From the NCBI GenBank assembly GCA_028698395.1, contig JAQVDG010000054.1, forward strand, positions 1 to 9,447: a stretch of DNA of 9,447 bases, given 5' to 3'. The notes below the pieces were generated by a model, which worked only from the letters and a program-made list of their open reading frames with translations, did no database searches and was not told the DNA's origin. This DNA is from Weeksellaceae bacterium (GTDB taxonomy: Bacteria; Bacteroidota; Bacteroidia; Flavobacteriales; Weeksellaceae). The translations under genes and the position numbers were made by a program. Shown here piece after piece: positions 6,886 through 9,447 of the stretch (the stretch's first letter is position 1; the number at the start of each line of letters is the position of its first letter).

Positions 6886-7410
6886 TTAATTTTCTACTTT
6901 CCAAAATGACCAGACCGTACCATTAAATACAGCTAATAATTGTTTGGAAGTAACATAAACCATCATTCCAGGTGCCGGATTGATGATGTCATCGGTATCT
7001 GCCACCTGTGGTAAAACCATGGCTTTATCGGTATCAGCAAGTACTAATATACCCGGAGTTGTATCGGTATCATCTCCTCCGATTCTCACTTTTGCATCCG
7101 GATTTTCAGTTATAGGCTGAGTTGCTCCATTTAAATCACCGCTTGGGTCAACTGATAAATCTTCCCAGCCTCCTGCATATTTTACTTTCACTTTGTTATC
7201 CGTCCGGTCAAAAACCATCGTTCCGTTGACTGCAGTAGCAAGTGTGGAAGCGTCCGTTACCCAAGGTAAAAGCAAGCCTCTTGGTTCTGAATCATCAAAA
7301 TCCAAACTTACAGAAGCAGAGGAAACATTGTCTTTCCCAATGGCTACTTGCGCTTGGGAAAGTCCAAAAGCAAACAAGCCGATTAATAGTGTTCCATATA
7401 TTTTTTTCAT
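6886..7410 (-). CDS. Small exported protein with two fibre-like surface modules
   Basis: This 174-residue protein has a clear signal peptide: MKK, a hydrophobic core, then SQA|Q with cleavage after residue 20. The ATG at 7410 is preferred over the in-frame ATG at 7446, which would put 12 residues before the signal peptide and overlap the upstream gene. The mature part holds two diverged copies of one module, at about 22-86 ('GLLLPWVTDAS...GTMVFDRTDN...GGWEDLS') and 108-173 ('AMVLPQVADTD...GMMVYVTSKQ...GTVWSFWK'). The module matches a pattern common in Bacteroidota surface proteins: VGIG...LDxxSxxxGxLxPRxT, a G-x-M-V/I-Y/F turn, and a closing G-x-x-W. There is no cysteine, lipobox or T9SS C-terminal domain. 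It lies 23 bases after the RCC1-type gene and is probably co-transcribed with it. The function is unknown; a structural surface or fibre subunit is inferred. Confidence 0.8.
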   Translation of the reverse strand: MKKIYGTLLIGLFAFGLSQAQVAIGKDNVSSASVSLDFDDSEPRGLLLPWVTDASTLATAVNGTMVFDRTDNKVKVKYAGGWEDLSVDPSGDLNGATQPITENPDAKVRIGGDDTDTTPGILVLADTDKAMVLPQVADTDDIINPAPGMMVYVTSKQLLAVFNGTVWSFWKVEN

Positions 7411-7433
7411 TTCTTTTGATTTAAAATTAAACA

Positions 7434-9447
7434 TTATTCTAAACAACCTTGTTTACTAAAACATTTCCATCCGGTGCTTGTTCCGTCGATGTTGATTTGT
7501 AAACAATCTTCAGTACTATTATACACCATCATCCCTACTACCAAGTTAGCTGCCGGAATTCCTTGAATTTCTATCGTTGTCAAACGGTTAGGAACAAATC
7601 CTTTGGAATTAGCTTCCAAAGCCAACCATGCGCCTTCTCTGATTTGTGGCCATCCATCTGTATTGTCAAGTCGTAAAGAAGTAATCCCCACATTGGTTGG
7701 AAGTGAACCTGCTCCGGCAAATTTACCCGGTTTGTAGCAAGCACCACAATCTGCATAACCCGGATCACCGGCTTGTAATTCAATAACATTTACAATTGAC
7801 CCATCCGGATTATCACAAACTCCTGTTCCCGGAATATAGAAAGAATAATAAGTTCCTGCTCCTACATTTTCCGGAGTGGCTACTTCTGTTCCCGGTTGAC
7901 GATCTGCTGTTGTCCACCATTCTACGGTATAACCACTTGGTGTATTGGAAAGAATAGCATCGTTCAAATCGGTTGTGTCACTTGGACAAATATAAATCTC
8001 TTCTTCTGTCATTGGGCTGGTAGCAGCACCACAAACTACTAATTCCACTGTATCTGTAAAGTTATATTCTTCTTCGTTACCACTGCCATTAGTGCCGTCT
8101 CCCATACTTCCGTTTGTTTTATGTCCAACATAACCGTATTTTTTTGAACATTGTTTGATTGCAATGGAAACATGACCTCCGGTTTCTACTGCCATTAAAA
8201 CATCAGCATCATTCAGTTTTCCTTGGTTATAAGCACCGTTTATACTTCCCGGCATATATATTGGGTCGTAAGTACCATTATTCGTTGCTCCTCCAATCAT
8301 TCGGCCACTATTTGAACCCCATGCCCATAGTTTTCCGTCATTTGTCAAAACATTGATGGCTGCTCCGGAATTTGCATCGTTATAATAATCATGTTCATTA
8401 GGAGAAATCCAGGCAATGTTGACCAAATCTCCGGTTCCTTGTCCTTGAGCTGCCGGTTTTTGAGGCTGAACCCAAGTTTCAGAAGTTGTCGTATTTCCTA
8501 TACCCAATTGTCTTTTTCCATTATTTCCCATGGCATATAAACGACCATCAGTAGCTAATAAGTAATAGGATTGAGCAGCTGAATTCTGAGTCATCCCAAT
8601 CATTTTAGGGGTAATACCAAACGGAACAGAAACTTCAGTTGCATAAGTTCGATTAGCAGCAGCTCCATTATTGATATAAGTTCCACTTCCCCACGTATAA
8701 AGTTTTCCATCAGAAGTTAAAGCAAACAAAGCATTGGAAGTTCCACGGGTAGCAACAACATCTTCTAATAAACCGCCTTGCGTGCTTCCATTAGTTGTTG
8801 TACTCTTATAAACCGGGTGCCAAACGTAATTATTACTTCCGCTTTGAGTTGTTCCGTCACCATTTTTACTTCCGGCATAAGAAAGTACCCAAACTTTACC
8901 TTCACAAGTTGTAATAACTAAAGTACGGTAAGCACCAAATAACATTTTTACGTCTTCCGGTTCTACGCCTTCCGGTAAACCTTTGGCATAAGAAGGATTA
9001 CTTCCGTTGGCAACTCCAACAGTTCCTATGGATACTCTGTCTAACTCCGAATTATTTTTAATCGTAGTACTTACTAAATATCCTTGATGCCCCCAAATAA
9101 ATAATCCGTCTGTGGTTAATACAGCAAATTGAGCACTGTTTGTTCCACTACCTTGACTACCTCCGGCTATTTTTAAAATACTTCCGGTTAGTTTAGGGTA
9201 ATTGGTTGCGTTTAAAGGTTGCGGAGTAAGAACATTTGTCATTCCTCCTGACGCATTATTTCCAATTCCTTGTCCCCAAACTTTTATGGTTCCGTCCACT
9301 TCTTTTACTAAGGTAGAATGGAACAAAGCAATCATATTATCGTACTCGATGGTATTCGGGTCATCTGCTTTTACAAAAGTATTATCATTACAACCACTAA
9401 TACATACGTCTTGTTTTGCTCTTACTCCGTCCAGAATACTAAAATAA
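7434..9447 (-). CDS. Large surface protein: RCC1-like propeller, Ig-like segment, C-terminal fibre-like module (N-terminus outside window)
   Basis: 670 codons are visible. The reading frame is open through base 9446, so the Met at 9335 is internal and the true start lies outside the window. The first visible part (YFSILDGVRAKQDVCISGC) is followed by seven blade motifs of the RCC1 type, [DE]G-x2-[YWF]-x-[WMV]G, then by a segment at 7788-8028 with ICPSDTTDL, 'VEWWTTADRQPGT' and 'GAGTYYSFY', resembling Ig-like repeats of Bacteroidota extracellular proteins. The final 90 residues ('GITSLRLDN', 'LALEANSKGFVPNRLTT', 'GMMVYNSTEDCLQI', 'GWKCF') are the module found twice in the next gene. Cysteines are plentiful outside the propeller, suggesting disulphides and export. 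No T9SS C-terminal domain is present at the end. RCC1 propellers act as protein-binding platforms in known families; the ligand here is unknown. DNA is richer in GC than the housekeeping genes. Confidence 0.85.
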   Translation of the reverse strand, partial: YFSILDGVRAKQDVCISGCNDNTFVKADDPNTIEYDNMIALFHSTLVKEVDGTIKVWGQGIGNNASGGMTNVLTPQPLNATNYPKLTGSILKIAGGSQGSGTNSAQFAVLTTDGLFIWGHQGYLVSTTIKNNSELDRVSIGTVGVANGSNPSYAKGLPEGVEPEDVKMLFGAYRTLVITTCEGKVWVLSYAGSKNGDGTTQSGSNNYVWHPVYKSTTTNGSTQGGLLEDVVATRGTSNALFALTSDGKLYTWGSGTYINNGAAANRTYATEVSVPFGITPKMIGMTQNSAAQSYYLLATDGRLYAMGNNGKRQLGIGNTTTSETWVQPQKPAAQGQGTGDLVNIAWISPNEHDYYNDANSGAAINVLTNDGKLWAWGSNSGRMIGGATNNGTYDPIYMPGSINGAYNQGKLNDADVLMAVETGGHVSIAIKQCSKKYGYVGHKTNGSMGDGTNGSGNEEEYNFTDTVELVVCGAATSPMTEEEIYICPSDTTDLNDAILSNTPSGYTVEWWTTADRQPGTEVATPENVGAGTYYSFYIPGTGVCDNPDGSIVNVIELQAGDPGYADCGACYKPGKFAGAGSLPTNVGITSLRLDNTDGWPQIREGAWLALEANSKGFVPNRLTTIEIQGIPAANLVVGMMVYNSTEDCLQINIDGTSTGWKCFSKQGCLE
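8094..9296 (-). repeat. Seven RCC1-type blade repeats within the large surface protein
   Basis: Blade motifs, in order along the protein, are DGTIKVWGQG, DGLFIWGHQG, EGKVWVLSYAG, DGKLYTWGSG, DGRLYAMGNNGKRQLGIG, DGKLWAWGSNSGRMIGG and the degenerate YGYVGHKTNGSMGDG. Spacings between them are about 54-70 residues, close to the RCC1 blade length of 50-60 with added loops. Seven blades are what a closed RCC1 propeller needs. Blades 3 and 7 are degenerate. More may lie outside the window. Confidence 0.7.

Noticed and set aside
7193..7459. Plus-strand ORFs over 7193-7459, 8159-8356 and 9202-9447
   Set aside because: They lie antisense to the two secreted-protein genes, which have clear signal peptide or repeat structure; their translations show no domain-like pattern.
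9333..9335. Met at 9335 as the start of the RCC1-type protein
   Set aside because: The frame stays open upstream to the window end with protein-like sequence including paired cysteines, and no signal peptide follows this Met.

Overview
The window looks like chromosomal DNA from a low-GC member of the Flavobacteriia (Bacteroidota). The evidence is the housekeeping gene content (ddl, a stand-alone PASTA membrane protein, rluD, engB), Bacteroidota-type TAnnTTTG promoter boxes in front of several genes, almost no Shine-Dalgarno dependence, and secreted proteins of a Bacteroidota surface-protein style. No tRNA, rRNA, insertion sequence, CRISPR array or prophage was seen.

Left part (1-2279): the first codons of a D-alanine--D-alanine ligase leave the window on the minus strand. 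Diverging from it is a two-gene plus-strand unit with a 6-bp spacer: a one-pass membrane protein with three PASTA domains and the 23S rRNA pseudouridine synthase RluD. Ddl and the PASTA protein both point to peptidoglycan. Facing rluD, with only 4 bp between the stop codons, is a 941-residue exported protein (2284-5109, minus). It has an M1/gluzincin-peptidase-like front whose zinc-binding residues appear lost, and a C-terminal part that looks like an outer-membrane beta-barrel.

Middle part (5236-6807): a small two-helix membrane protein with a possible PH-like tail lies on the minus strand. Its 5' side is a 525-bp intergenic region. That region holds a minus-strand promoter followed by about 100 nt with three hairpins, a candidate small RNA or attenuator leader. 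Further on are a 7-bp inverted repeat with a 10-nt spacer and a plus-strand promoter for the ribosome-assembly GTPase EngB/YihA. The promoter position argues that EngB starts at ATG 6199 and not at the upstream TTG. A strong hairpin at 6836-6862 separates engB from the next, convergent unit.

Right part (6886-9447): a minus-strand, probably co-transcribed pair of exported surface-type genes. The upstream one (7434-9447, N-terminus outside the window) carries seven visible RCC1-type blade motifs, a cysteine-containing Ig-like segment, and a C-terminal module. A degenerate form of that module appears twice in the following 174-residue secreted protein. The pair has clearly higher GC than the rest of the window. 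It is the most accessory-looking part and its function is unknown.
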